Assembly: GCA_019634625.1 (NCBI GenBank)
Contig: JAHCBA010000006.1
Coordinates: forward strand, 62,001 to 126,000
DNA from: Verrucomicrobiia bacterium
Lineage (GTDB): Bacteria; Verrucomicrobiota; Verrucomicrobiia; Limisphaerales; CAIMTB01
Length of the DNA: 64,000 nt
Direction of reading: 5' to 3'
This document shows, one piece after another, positions 9,800 to 17,210 of the stretch. The stretch's first letter is position 1; the number at the start of each line of letters is the position of its first letter. A program made the translations under genes and the position numbers. The notes beneath the pieces are model-generated. The model worked only from the letters and a program-made list of their open reading frames with translations, was not told the DNA's origin and ran no database searches.

Positions 9800-11153
9800 A
9801 GCCGGCCGAACGACCGGGGGCACAGGGGTGCTGGTGTGGGTCACGCTGGTGGCGGCCACCGGCGGGTTTCTCTTCGGCTACGACACCGCCGTCATCAACG
9901 GGGCCAACCAGTACCTGCGGGCGCATTTCGATCTGTCCCCGGCCCAGGAGGGATTCGCGGGGGCCAGCGCGATCATCGGCTGCATTCCAGGGGCGATGGC
10001 GGCGGGGTTCCTGAGCGACCGTTTCGGACGGCGCAAGGTGGTGTTCCTGTGCGCCATCCTCTTCGCCCTCTCGGCGCTGCTTTCGGCGGTGCCCCGGACC
10101 TTCGCCGAGTTCCTCGCCGCCCGGTTTCTCGGCGGCCTGGGTCTGGGCGCGTGCTCGATGGTGTGCCCGGTCTATGTCTCGGAACTCGCCCCGGCCCGGA
10201 AGCGGGGCGCGCTGGGTGCCCTCTTCCAGTTGGGGATCGTCACCGGGATCTTCCTCACCCTGTTCATCAATGCCTGGATCCAGGGCTGGGGAGACGACTC
10301 ATGGAACCGCACCGCGGGGTGGCGGTGGATGTTCGGGGCGGAACTGTTCCCGGCGTTGCTGCTGCTCGGACTGATCCTGCGGGCGCCGGAAAGTCCGAGA
10401 TGGCTTCTGCAGGCCGGACGCGACGAGGAGGCCCGAGGGGTCCTCCAGGCGGTGGGCGGACGGGAACACGCCGAACGCGAGATCGTCGCCGTGCGGGAGG
10501 TGCTGGCCACCGGGGAGGGGCGCTTCGGCGAATTGTTCAGCCCACGCTTCCGCGTCCCCCTGATCCTCGCGGTGGCGCTGATGGCCTTCTCCCAGTTCAG
10601 CGGCATCAACGCCATCATGTACTACTCGACGCGGATCTTCACCGCCGCGGGCATCGGCGTCCGGGACGCCTTTCAGGCCTCGGTCCTGGTCGGCACCATC
10701 AATCTCCTGTTCACCTTCGTGGCCATCGCCCTGGTGGACCGGGCCGGGCGGCGTCCGCTGCTGCTCATCGGCCTCGCCGTGCAGGTCATCGCCCTGACCA
10801 CGGTCGGAGTGCTGTTCGCCTCCGGGTCCGGGACGGTCCTCTTGCTGCCCGCCATCCTGGCGTTCATCGCCGCGTTCGCCATGGCCCTCGGGCCCATCCC
10901 CTGGATTGTCTGCTCGGAAGTGTTTCCCACCCGCATCCGCGGACGGGCCATGGCGGTGGCCACCTTCACCATCTGGACCGCCTGTTTCGCCGTGGCCCAG
11001 ACCTTCCCCATGCTCAACGACCATCCCGCTGTCGGACCGGCCCGGACGTTCTGGATCTACGCCGGATGCAGCCTGGCCGCCCTGCTGTTCGTCTGGCGCC
11101 GCCTGCCCGAAACCCGCGGACGCACCCTCGAGGACATCGAACGGAGCTGGTGA
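9792..11153 (+). CDS. MFS sugar porter (sugar:H+ symporter)
   Basis: 453 aa inner-membrane transporter of the MFS sugar porter family with 12 predicted helices. All family signatures are present: GYDTAVINGA in helix 1, DRFGRRK after helix 2, PESPRWL after helix 6, QFSGINAIMYY in helix 7, DRAGRRPLL after helix 8 and the C-terminal PETRGRTLEDIE. These match the XylE/GalP/GlcP type, so proton-coupled uptake of a hexose or pentose is expected. Overlap of the start with the stop of the mannosidase gene suggests the substrate is the sugar it releases, plausibly mannose; this is inference from context. A palindromic repeat begins 10 nt after the stop. Confidence 0.93.
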   Translation: MTEAGRTTGGTGVLVWVTLVAATGGFLFGYDTAVINGANQYLRAHFDLSPAQEGFAGASAIIGCIPGAMAAGFLSDRFGRRKVVFLCAILFALSALLSAVPRTFAEFLAARFLGGLGLGACSMVCPVYVSELAPARKRGALGALFQLGIVTGIFLTLFINAWIQGWGDDSWNRTAGWRWMFGAELFPALLLLGLILRAPESPRWLLQAGRDEEARGVLQAVGGREHAEREIVAVREVLATGEGRFGELFSPRFRVPLILAVALMAFSQFSGINAIMYYSTRIFTAAGIGVRDAFQASVLVGTINLLFTFVAIALVDRAGRRPLLLIGLAVQVIALTTVGVLFASGSGTVLLLPAILAFIAAFAMALGPIPWIVCSEVFPTRIRGRAMAVATFTIWTACFAVAQTFPMLNDHPAVGPARTFWIYAGCSLAALLFVWRRLPETRGRTLEDIERSW

Positions 11154-11163
11154 CACCGGCCCC

Positions 11164-11245
11164 GGGGTCAGATCTGTGAATTTGACAAATGGAGTGGCAG
11201 CGCCCGAAAGGGGTGGCCAAATGTCAAATTCAGAGATGTGACCCC
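11164..11245. repeat. palindromic REP-like element, family GGGGTCA, copy 1
   Basis: Imperfect inverted repeat: the left arm starts GGGGTCAGATCTGTGAATTT and the right arm ends in its complement ATTCAGAGATGTGACCCC, with a short unrelated centre. The same arms occur at 57062-57141 and 58156-58235. It lies just after the sugar porter stop, where it could fold in mRNA and act as a terminator or 3' stabiliser. Arms of this kind are known from REP/IS200-like palindromes moved by Y1 (RAYT) transposases; no such transposase is in the window. Confidence 0.8.
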
Positions 11246-11257
11246 GGCATGTCACAT

Positions 11258-11281
11258 TGACAGCATAAATGCATGCTGTCA
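11258..11281. promoter_or_regulatory. probable operator/promoter of the vapBC-like pair
   Basis: A perfect 9-bp inverted repeat, TGACAGCAT and ATGCTGTCA separated by 6 nt, lies 10 nt upstream of the antitoxin ATG (11292). TTGACA at 11257-11262, overlapping its left arm, resembles a -35 box. Ribbon-helix-helix antitoxins commonly repress their own operon by binding such palindromes, so autoregulation is the natural reading. No clear -10 box was identified. Confidence 0.5.
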
Positions 11282-11291
11282 CGATGCCTGC

Positions 11292-11573
11292 ATGCGAACG
11301 ACGGTCACGTTGGACCCCGACGTCGAGCGGATGCTCCGGGATCGGGTCCGCGCTACCCGATCCAGCTTCAAACAGGTGCTCAACAACGCGGTGCGCGAAG
11401 GGCTTCAGGACAAGCGAGGCTCCCGGACAAAGACGAGGTTTGTCGTCGAGGCCCGGCCCCTCCGGCTTCGGGCGGGGATCGATCCCGCCCGCCTCGGCGA
11501 GGTGGCCGACGAACTTGAGATCGAGGCGTTTCTCCGGACCTCGGGTCGCTTGAACGCCCGGAAGTCACCATGA
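11292..11573 (+). CDS. ribbon-helix-helix antitoxin (VapB-like)
   Basis: 93 aa. MRTTVTLDPDVERML at the N terminus is a typical ribbon-helix-helix DNA-binding start, and the following helices plus a charged C-terminal tail (about 45-93) would bind the toxin. ATG 11292 is chosen because the RHH strand starts there; the frame is open further upstream but non-conserved. The stop overlaps the toxin start (ATGA at 11570-11573), the classical coupling of such pairs. Probably neutralises the downstream PIN toxin and represses the promoter through the palindrome at 11258-11281. Confidence 0.82.
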   Translation: MRTTVTLDPDVERMLRDRVRATRSSFKQVLNNAVREGLQDKRGSRTKTRFVVEARPLRLRAGIDPARLGEVADELEIEAFLRTSGRLNARKSP

Positions 11574-12007
11574 TCGTCCCCGATGCGAACCTTCTTCTGT
11601 ATGCCTACGACGCCGCCAGCCCGTTTCACCCGGCGGCGGCGGCATGGTGGTCTGACTGTCTTTCCGGCAGCGAACCGGTCGGCCTGTGTCCGGCGGTCCT
11701 CTTCGCCTTCGTTCGGATTGGGACCAGCGGGCGGGCTTTTGTGGATCCGATGACCGTCCAGGAAGCCGCCGCGCATGTCGAAAAATGGCTCGATCAGCCT
11801 GTGACCCAGCTTCTCGACGTCGAGATTGAAGACATCCGCAGCGCACTTGGCATGCTTCGCGGCGCCGGGGCGGGAGGAAATCTCACGACCGATGCGCAGT
11901 TGGCTTCATTGGCCCTTCGCCATCGGGCGGTCGTTCATACTGCGGACAGCGATTTTGCCCGGTTCCCGGAGGTCCGCTGGCACAACCCGCTCTTTCCGGA
12001 ACTCTGA
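11570..12007 (+). CDS. PIN-domain toxin (VapC-like RNase)
   Basis: 145 aa PIN-domain ribonuclease. Acidic metal-binding residues expected of the fold are visible: Asp5 in VPDANLLLYAYD, an Asp in TTDAQLASLA and the Asp pair in TADSDFARF near the C terminus. VapC toxins cleave tRNA or rRNA when not bound by the antitoxin; the actual target here is unknown. Gene order (antitoxin first, 4-nt overlap) is standard. A palindromic element starts 10 nt after the stop, and a truncated gene on the opposite strand ends at that element. Confidence 0.85.
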   Translation: MIVPDANLLLYAYDAASPFHPAAAAWWSDCLSGSEPVGLCPAVLFAFVRIGTSGRAFVDPMTVQEAAAHVEKWLDQPVTQLLDVEIEDIRSALGMLRGAGAGGNLTTDAQLASLALRHRAVVHTADSDFARFPEVRWHNPLFPEL

Positions 12008-12016
12008 GCCGATCTT

Positions 12017-12097
12017 TTCGGGCAAGAGCTTCGCCATTTGCTCGTTACCCATCTCGGTTCCGATACGCGCCTCGATCACTCCGTGTCCTGCCCGAAA
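12017..12097. repeat. palindromic element, family TTTCGGGCA, copy 1
   Basis: An 81-bp element bounded by TTTCGGGCAAGAGCTTCG and GTCCTGCCCGAAA, so the ends are inverted repeats (TTTCGGGCA/TGCCCGAAA). Its core GGTTCCGATACGCGCCTCG is repeated at 17136-17210. It separates the PIN toxin stop from the broken 3' end of the cyclase-family gene on the other strand, whose reading frame runs straight into it. Confidence 0.75.
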
Positions 12098-12679
12098 TTC
12101 ATGGAACCCGGGAAAGTGCAACCGGCCCGCCGCATCGGCGCCCCGGAACCTCGCCGAACGCGCATGCGCCCCCCAACCGCTGCACAACGCCACGATCGCC
12201 CCGTCAGGAAGCCGTCCGTGCCGCGCCTCCCACCCCCGCACATCGTCCGGGGTCAAGGGGGTGTCCGGGTCCCGTTCCGCCCTGGCCCGCAGATCGATCA
12301 CCGCCAGTGGCCCGATCAGCGCCTCGACCGGCACTGCATCGACGGACATCCCGCCCGCGGTGCGGTGCAGCGGCGCATCCAGGTGCGTCCCCGTGTGCTC
12401 GTTGAACTGCCACTCGCGCATGTTCCATCCGTCGGCCGCCAGCGTGGACACCGTGCGGACCGTCACCTGGGCGTCGCCCCCGAAAGTCGGGAAATCCGGG
12501 TCAAGGGTGTGCGTCAAGTCTGCGACCCGCCGGGCCGATATGATCGGAACGGACAGGGCCGCCCCGGCTGCCGGGGAACCGCCTCCATGGGATGTGGGGA
12601 CCACACCGAGGCTTCCGGGACAGAGGCTGTGACGGGTGACCCAGCGGGCGAGATAGTCTTGGCAGGCGGGCAGGCACAT
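12098..12679 (-). pseudogene. cyclase-family (kynurenine formamidase-like) gene, 3' truncated
   Basis: Starts at 12679 with a MCLPACQDYLARWV leader that resembles the leader of some secreted cyclase-family proteins. The metal-site motif HTGTHLDAPLH is intact, as are RVADLTHTLDPDFPTF before it and SGWGAHA after it. Homology stops at AAGRLHFPGF; about 70 residues that normally follow in this family are missing. The frame instead continues into the palindromic element at 12017-12097 and ends only at 11906, with residues (EFRAGHGVIEARIG) simply encoded by the repeat. The family hydrolyses N-formylkynurenine and related amides through a divalent metal. The product is probably non-functional, although the metal-site half is kept. 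Confidence 0.65.
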
Positions 12680-12727
12680 GGCGGTACAGGGGGATTGGCG
12701 TGCAGCAAGGGACTGGCCTGAAATGCC

Positions 12728-12860
12728 TCAGTCTTCACGGTCTCCGCTCGATGAGTAGGGATCACGGGCCTCTGCCCGCACCACCAGTCCACCATTCTTC
12801 AGAACGACCTGAAAGTCCGAGATCACACGCATGTCGTCACCGAGGAACTGGCGGGCCCCG
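12728..12860 (-). pseudogene. 3' remnant of an unknown conserved family
   Basis: This frame encodes QFLGDDMRVISDFQVVL followed by a Gly- and Arg-containing tail and a stop at 12728. The first part matches the end of the truncated gene at 14228-14548 (HQFFADDMRVIS), at both DNA and protein level (shared stretch GAGATCACACGCAT). It therefore looks like the last 40 or so codons of a paralogue whose 5' part was lost. The methyltransferase gene upstream reads into this segment in another frame for its last residues. The family is not one I recognise. Confidence 0.5.
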
Positions 12861-13575
12861 GAGTCCGTGCCTGCCACGCATGGATGAGGACGGTCTGGAG
12901 AAAGATGACCGGCTCTTCGAAGCCGCCTGCGGCGATGATGGACCCTACTTCCTGCGTTGGTAGAACCGCCACGTCGCGTCCATAGGTGACTCGAAGCTTT
13001 TCGATCTGCTCGGGCGGACTTCCGGTCTCCCGCATCAGGCGGAGCCAGACCTCCAGAAGCCTCTGATAGGTCCCGGATGTCGTATCCGACGCCAGGTCGG
13101 CGCTGACCAGGAGTCCCCCCGGCCGCAACCGGCTGGCAATCGCCCGGAAGAATCCAACCCGGTCCGATGGTGCGAGAATGAACTGAGATACCAGCAGAGA
13201 GGTCGCCGCATGAAATGCCGGGGAGGCAGGAAGCGAGTCCAGGTAGCCCTGGTGAAACTCGCAGCGGGGAGCAATCCCGTCCTCGACGGCCTTCTGGCGG
13301 CAGAGGTCCAGCATTGGTGCGGAAGGTTCCACCGCCACGAAGCGCCACTGAGGGAACTTCCGCGCGAGGTACATCAATTCATGCCCGGTTCCCACGCCGA
13401 CCAGCAGAACACGTGCATCGCCGGGCAGGTCGGCGAACACGGCGCTGATCAGCAGGTGCAACGCATCGCGCATGGCCGCCAGCCTGGCAAAGCGCTGATC
13501 GTAGGCGGCCGCATGTTCGCGATCGAAGGCGACTGAAGGTGCACGGGACATGTCCTGGACTTGGGTTGATATCAT
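12823..13575 (-). CDS. class I SAM-dependent methyltransferase
   Basis: 250 aa. The SAM-binding motif VLLVGVGTGHE (motif I), an acidic end of strand 2 (FVAVEPSAPMLDLC) and the LRPGGLLVSADLA segment identify a class I methyltransferase acting on an unknown small molecule. The start at 13575 is chosen because it overlaps the stop of the upstream small membrane protein by 4 nt (ATGA), so the two are co-translated. The last 10 to 15 residues (after FLQTVLIHAWQA) are encoded by DNA belonging to the remnant of another gene at 12728-12860, so the native C terminus may have been replaced. Confidence 0.78.
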   Translation of the reverse strand: MISTQVQDMSRAPSVAFDREHAAAYDQRFARLAAMRDALHLLISAVFADLPGDARVLLVGVGTGHELMYLARKFPQWRFVAVEPSAPMLDLCRQKAVEDGIAPRCEFHQGYLDSLPASPAFHAATSLLVSQFILAPSDRVGFFRAIASRLRPGGLLVSADLASDTTSGTYQRLLEVWLRLMRETGSPPEQIEKLRVTYGRDVAVLPTQEVGSIIAAGGFEEPVIFLQTVLIHAWQARTPGPASSSVTTCV

Positions 13576-13832
13576 TGTCGCCGGTTCCAGAGAGGCCCGC
13601 CCACGACGACCAGGATGCAGAGCGGAAGCCATGCCCACGCCCGCCATGTCGGCAGATAGAAGACCGCGAGCGCCGTCAGTCCCAACGTGAACCATGCAAG
13701 AATGGCAGCGTGAATCACGAAGCTCCGCTCACGGGGGCTGTTGGTGTTTCGGATGCTGTAAAGAGTGCCGACAACCCCTCCAAGAACGCCCAGGCCACAA
13801 CCGACGATGGCGCCTATGCTTACGGTCTCCAT
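13572..13832 (-). CDS. small three-helix membrane protein
   Basis: 86 aa, almost entirely membrane-spanning: helices at about 4-26, 38-60 and 65-82, separated by a short loop containing NTNSPRERSF. Such PRER-type loops are common in small uncharacterised inner-membrane proteins; no function is known to me. The gene overlaps the methyltransferase start by 4 nt and is the first gene of that two-gene operon. The 116 nt between its start and the palindromic element at 13949 must hold the promoter; no convincing box was identified. Confidence 0.68.
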   Translation of the reverse strand: METVSIGAIVGCGLGVLGGVVGTLYSIRNTNSPRERSFVIHAAILAWFTLGLTALAVFYLPTWRAWAWLPLCILVVVGGPLWNRRQ

Positions 13833-13948
13833 GGTTTGTCACATTCCGGCACCCGTTGACCGACGGAGTGCGCGGCGATACCGAACGCAAGGGTCACCGG
13901 GGCGGGCCCCTGACTCAAGATTGAAAGCCTGCGTTCATCCTGCCGCAG

Positions 13949-14105
13949 TGCATCCCGGAGTGGTGGGTCGAGGTGCGAACTCCGCCAAATGGCGCTTCGG
14001 AGGGCCGAGTTCCACGAGGCCGCAACGGTGTGGAGCGTTGGGTTGAGGACTCGCGGAGCTCGTCCCTCCGATTCGCTGGCTCGGTACCGACAACTTGGGG
14101 ATGCA
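13949..14105. repeat. 157-bp palindromic element, copy A (full length)
   Basis: Full-length copy, exactly 157 bp, of a dispersed element whose ends are TGCATCCCGGAGT and its approximate complement. The two halves are imperfect inverted repeats: GGAGGGCCGAGTTCCACGAG in one half pairs with CGCGGAGCTCGTCCCTCC in the other. Orientation is opposite to copies B and F. It lies between the membrane protein/methyltransferase operon and a truncated gene. Confidence 0.88.
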
Positions 14106-14227
14106 CCGATCCTGCCGTTCGGTGGAACGTCGGTTCTCTCAGCCTCAATGGGGCGTCCCATACCTGCCCGGGACAGGCCCCGAGTCGGCGAGGGGCGGCG
14201 CCGTGAGTACGACACCCCGCCCATCCC

Positions 14228-14548
14228 TCAGCAGCCCCAACGGGGCGAAGCCATCGTGGAGATCACACGCATATCGTCAGCGAAGAACTGGTGCCTTCTC
14301 TCAACCGGAATCCGGATGGCCGGATTCACCTCCCAATGACTGCCCAAAGCCTTCCGAACCCTGTCCATGTGCTCTGAACCCTGCTCGACAGCATCCAGAA
14401 CGATGGCGTTCCAGATGGTGATGGCGACCTGCAGGGCTTCCGTCAGCCTGCCCTGGGACGGCTGTGGTCCAAGCAAGGCGACGATGGGCTCTGCGAAGTC
14501 GAGCAGCGTCTCGGAAATCTTTCGATCTGGAAATCTTCGTGGAGTCAT
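14228..14548 (-). pseudogene. conserved unknown protein, 3' truncated
   Basis: Likely start is ATG 14548 (MTPRRFPDRKISETLL), giving about 107 codons. The protein is helical and charged (ALQVAITIWNAIVLD, VRKALGSHWEV). After HQFFADDMRVIS it departs from the sequence preserved in the fragment at 12728-12860 and ends at 14228 after 9 unrelated residues, so the native C terminus of about 30 residues seems lost. The break falls at 14257 or so, between this gene and the palindromic copy A. I do not recognise the family. The fact that one locus keeps the 5' part and another the 3' part suggests a duplication followed by repeat-associated loss. Confidence 0.5.
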
Positions 14549-14807
14549 CTGACGTGTGGATGGCGGGTGGAGGTTATTCCCGCAGAACCTGATCCTGCAA
14601 GAGCTCAAGTCCTGGCAATGACACCTATGAGGGGGCGATTATGGAACGGCGTTCTGGAGTCCTGTGGCAGGACGGATTCGTTACTCTTCCGATGGCCCTG
14701 GTCGCGGTCTTTGGAGTGATCCGGGCCCCGGGGTCCGCCCCTGCTGTATCGGCGGCGGAAGACCTGGCAAAAGTAGCCATAATCAGGAAGTGACCATGTC
14801 ATGACAT

Positions 14808-15386
14808 TCAGGTCTCCGCAGTCTGCTCTGTATCGTTGCGAATGACGATGTCAAACACCTTGTTTTGCATGCCCAATTTGGCAAACAACTCGCTTATGGA
14901 TTCTAGCGCCTTCTGACTATCCGCGAATTCAAACAATTCATGGTGAAGTCTCCTGCCAATGTGCTCAGCGCATTTGAGTGCTGCTCTCTCAGACCAAGCA
15001 TCGCTAGTGGGCCAAAAGCCCTTTATGCGCAAGTCAGGGACTATTGTTCTGTACGTAGCATAGCGCTCCGTGAAGTTTTCGCTCCAGCCGATCTTGATGC
15101 GAACTGCCCCGTCGTAAGAAGGCACCTCTATAAAATAGACTCCCGACACTCTGCCAGCCAATCTGCCAGGGTGCGGGTGAAATGTATTGTCTCTCTCTGA
15201 TTCTATTTGCTTCTTGAAGGCCTCAGCATCCGAACCCTTGAGATAAAGCGGCTTGTTTGGTTCGTCTGAGAGTCTAAATGGAACTAGGCCGCGTCTGACA
15301 ATTGCCTTCCGGACAGATGACGGGTGGAATCCAAGATCATCAGCGAGCTGCTTGAGGAGAATAGGCTTATCGGGCGGGTATTCCAT
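14808..15386 (-). CDS. HTH plus T5orf172/GIY-YIG-like domain protein
   Basis: 192 aa with visibly lower G+C than its neighbours. The N terminus (about 8-32, LLKQLADDLGFHPSSVRKAI) is a helix-turn-helix of the kind that recognises DNA. Residues about 83-155 contain GVYFIEV, RIKIGWSENFTERYATY and a C-terminal helix with HHELFEF; this is the pattern of the T5orf172 (GIY-YIG superfamily) domain found in phage and defence-associated proteins. A nicking or DNA-binding role is possible but the catalytic residues cannot be fixed by eye. It stands alone, flanked by repeats, and its base composition suggests horizontal transfer. Confidence 0.68.
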   Translation of the reverse strand: MEYPPDKPILLKQLADDLGFHPSSVRKAIVRRGLVPFRLSDEPNKPLYLKGSDAEAFKKQIESERDNTFHPHPGRLAGRVSGVYFIEVPSYDGAVRIKIGWSENFTERYATYRTIVPDLRIKGFWPTSDAWSERAALKCAEHIGRRLHHELFEFADSQKALESISELFAKLGMQNKVFDIVIRNDTEQTAET

Positions 15387-15480
15387 GATCGGATCTGTGC
15401 CTAGGGTTGGCTATCTTGTGCGAAGGCTGGTAGAGCGAGGGTGGAATTGTCAACGGTGGATTGACCTGGGGGCGTTGGCA

Positions 15481-15571
15481 GGTCGCATCTCCATGTTGTC
15501 GGAGATGCCATCGGTCGCGGGATGCGAGGAGGGGACTGCCTGGGTCGAGGTTGCTATCGGTAGCGAACCGG
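15481..15571. repeat. inverted repeat partner, left copy (GGTCGCATCTCC family)
   Basis: About 90 bp beginning GGTCGCATCTCCATGTTGTC. Its imperfect inverse complement is at 15779-15866 (GGCCGCATCTCCTTGGTGTC when read on the minus strand). The two copies flank the 157-bp element copy B symmetrically, making a nested palindrome in the gene-free region 15387-16140, in which I see no coding sequence. Confidence 0.65.
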
Positions 15572-15581
15572 AACAGTGCGG

Positions 15582-15738
15582 TGCATCCCCAAGTTGTCGG
15601 TACCGAGCCAGCGAACCGGAGGGACGAGCTCCGCGAGTCCTCAACCCAATGCTCCACACCGTTGCGGCCTCGTGGAACTCGGCCCTCCGAAGCGCCGCTT
15701 GGCGGAGTTCGCACCTCTACCGACAACTCCGGGATGCA
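15582..15738. repeat. 157-bp palindromic element, copy B (full length)
   Basis: Full-length 157-bp copy, same orientation as copy F. Ends are TGCATCCCCAAGTTGTCGG and its approximate complement CCGACAACTCCGGGATGCA. The arms pair through GGAGGGACGAGCTCCGCGAG and CCTCGTGGAACTCGGCCCTCC-like sequence. It sits in the middle of an outer inverted pair (15481-15571 and 15779-15866). Confidence 0.88.
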
Positions 15739-15778
15739 CTGGGACCAGTGTCCTGGGATGCTTGAAGCTTTATGACTC

Positions 15779-15866
15779 CTGTCGATTCCGATACCGACCC
15801 CGACCCCGAGTCCCCTCGTCGTATCCCTCGATCGATCGAATCTCCGACACCAAGGAGATGCGGCCC
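15779..15866. repeat. inverted repeat partner, right copy (GGTCGCATCTCC family)
   Basis: Imperfect inverse complement of 15481-15571, with the simple-sequence stretch CGATTCCGATACCGACCCCG at its left. A similar ATACCGATTCCGATACCGAC tract recurs near 57337-57358, so the element may be part of a further dispersed family. The rest of 15867-16140 holds no gene that I can support. Confidence 0.6.
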
Positions 15867-16140
15867 GCGGTGTTCGGATTCCCGGAAAAAGGTTTGACAT
15901 ATACCACCGCAACCAATATGAGCGGTTCCAATATTGATCCAGCAGCACGCCATGAAACAGGCTCTGTCCTAGTTCCGAGCTTGGGAGTGTTGGGTGCCCA
16001 GAGTGCGTGGCAACGTACGGTATACAGTGCGCGTTCTTCGATGAAGCCAGAGGCGATCGACACATGGCATACCAGATCCAGACTACCAGGAGTTGCATGG
16101 CACATGGATTGCTGAGCGCCAGCCGCAAGCCCAGGACTGG

Positions 16141-17121
16141 ATGAGAACGCACTTCCTGATCTTTGTAGCAGGTATCATCATCGGCGTCACAGCGTCGAAG
16201 CTATCTGCGAATCGCTTCCATCGGGTTGAACAGCCAGGCCCTGCTGCTTCAAAGCCATCAGGTTCCAGTGCGCAGCCGTGGACGTCGGGCGGATTCCCCG
16301 ACCGCACGGGAGTGCCAAGCGAAGCCACCTCGTCGGGAGAGGAGATAGAAGCCGGTATTCAAAGAATAATTGACGAAGGATTGGTGAATGGTGAATTCTT
16401 TCTAAGCTCAGAACATCCTGGCTACTCCGCTTCGGTTGGAGCGTCGATCACCAATATCATCGAACACGAGCTGGCAGTCCTCACCGATACTTACTCTCCA
16501 GTTTTTGCAGAGCTTGGATTGGCTGCGGGCGACGCCGAGATTCTGATCAGACATATGGGCAAGATCAAGAGAGCACACCTGAATGCCACGGGTGCTCTAC
16601 TGGAGCTGGGAATAGCCCAGGTCGAGTATGACAGGCGCATCAAGGAGCGGTTGGGTGAGGATGCCTATGGCCACTACAGGGAATTCGAGGCAGGCAGGGC
16701 CATTCATCAAGAGATAGGTCGTGTTGTTGCGTTCGCTGGAGACAGTGGCGTGCATCTGCAGGCTGGCGATGAGCGGGCTTTAGAGGATCTGTTACAGATT
16801 GGCGGCACGTTTTTGGGGATGGAGCCCACCTCGCCGTATATGCAGACCCCAACGGTATTTGTTGGGGATCACGAGGCTTCATTAATGAGGTATAGACGGG
16901 GTATTGCTGAACTTGTCGACGCAATACAGCGTATTGATGGAGTTGCAGGGGACGCCGCGTGGAATCCTGAAATGGTGCAGCTTGTGCGGCATTATTTCGG
17001 AACGGAATTGGCCGGTAGGGAGCGGGGTTTGAAGAACAGCATGGCAATAAGGGCCTTGGAGGAGGCCAGGGGACGACCGCTGCTTCCGGATGAGCTTGGT
17101 GCGGTTTTCGAGAGTCCATGA
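16141..17121 (+). CDS. membrane-anchored orphan protein
   Basis: 326 aa with lower G+C than the surrounding genes. ATG 16141 gives a single N-terminal membrane segment (FLIFVAGIIIGVTAS, about 5-19) suited to inner-membrane anchoring, then a Pro/Ser-rich linker (about 30-65) and a mostly alpha-helical soluble domain (about 70-320). Periodic charged and hydrophobic residues around 145-180 could form a coiled coil. I do not recognise a family and see no catalytic motif. The frame extends upstream to 16093, but that part lacks the features of a start. The stop is 14 nt from the palindromic element at 17136. Confidence 0.65.
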   Translation: MRTHFLIFVAGIIIGVTASKLSANRFHRVEQPGPAASKPSGSSAQPWTSGGFPDRTGVPSEATSSGEEIEAGIQRIIDEGLVNGEFFLSSEHPGYSASVGASITNIIEHELAVLTDTYSPVFAELGLAAGDAEILIRHMGKIKRAHLNATGALLELGIAQVEYDRRIKERLGEDAYGHYREFEAGRAIHQEIGRVVAFAGDSGVHLQAGDERALEDLLQIGGTFLGMEPTSPYMQTPTVFVGDHEASLMRYRRGIAELVDAIQRIDGVAGDAAWNPEMVQLVRHYFGTELAGRERGLKNSMAIRALEEARGRPLLPDELGAVFESP

Positions 17122-17135
17122 TGAGCGTTGGCGTA

Positions 17136-17210
17136 GGGCAGGAGCTTCGTCGTTCGCTCGCTCCCTATCCCGGTTCCGATACGCGCCTCGCTCACTCCTC
17201 GTCCTGCCCG
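17136..17210. repeat. palindromic element, family TTTCGGGCA, copy 2
   Basis: Runs from GGGCAGGAGCTTCGTCG to CTCGTCCTGCCC, so its ends are inverted repeats, and contains the core GGTTCCGATACGCGCCTCG shared with 12017-12097. It lies between the orphan membrane protein and the GH26-type gene. The GH26 reading frame is open through it, but the start is placed downstream at 17295. Confidence 0.75.

Noticed and set aside
14605-14802. 65-codon open frame on the minus strand
   Set aside because: No ribosome site, no family character and biased composition; the region 14549-14807 is treated as non-coding.
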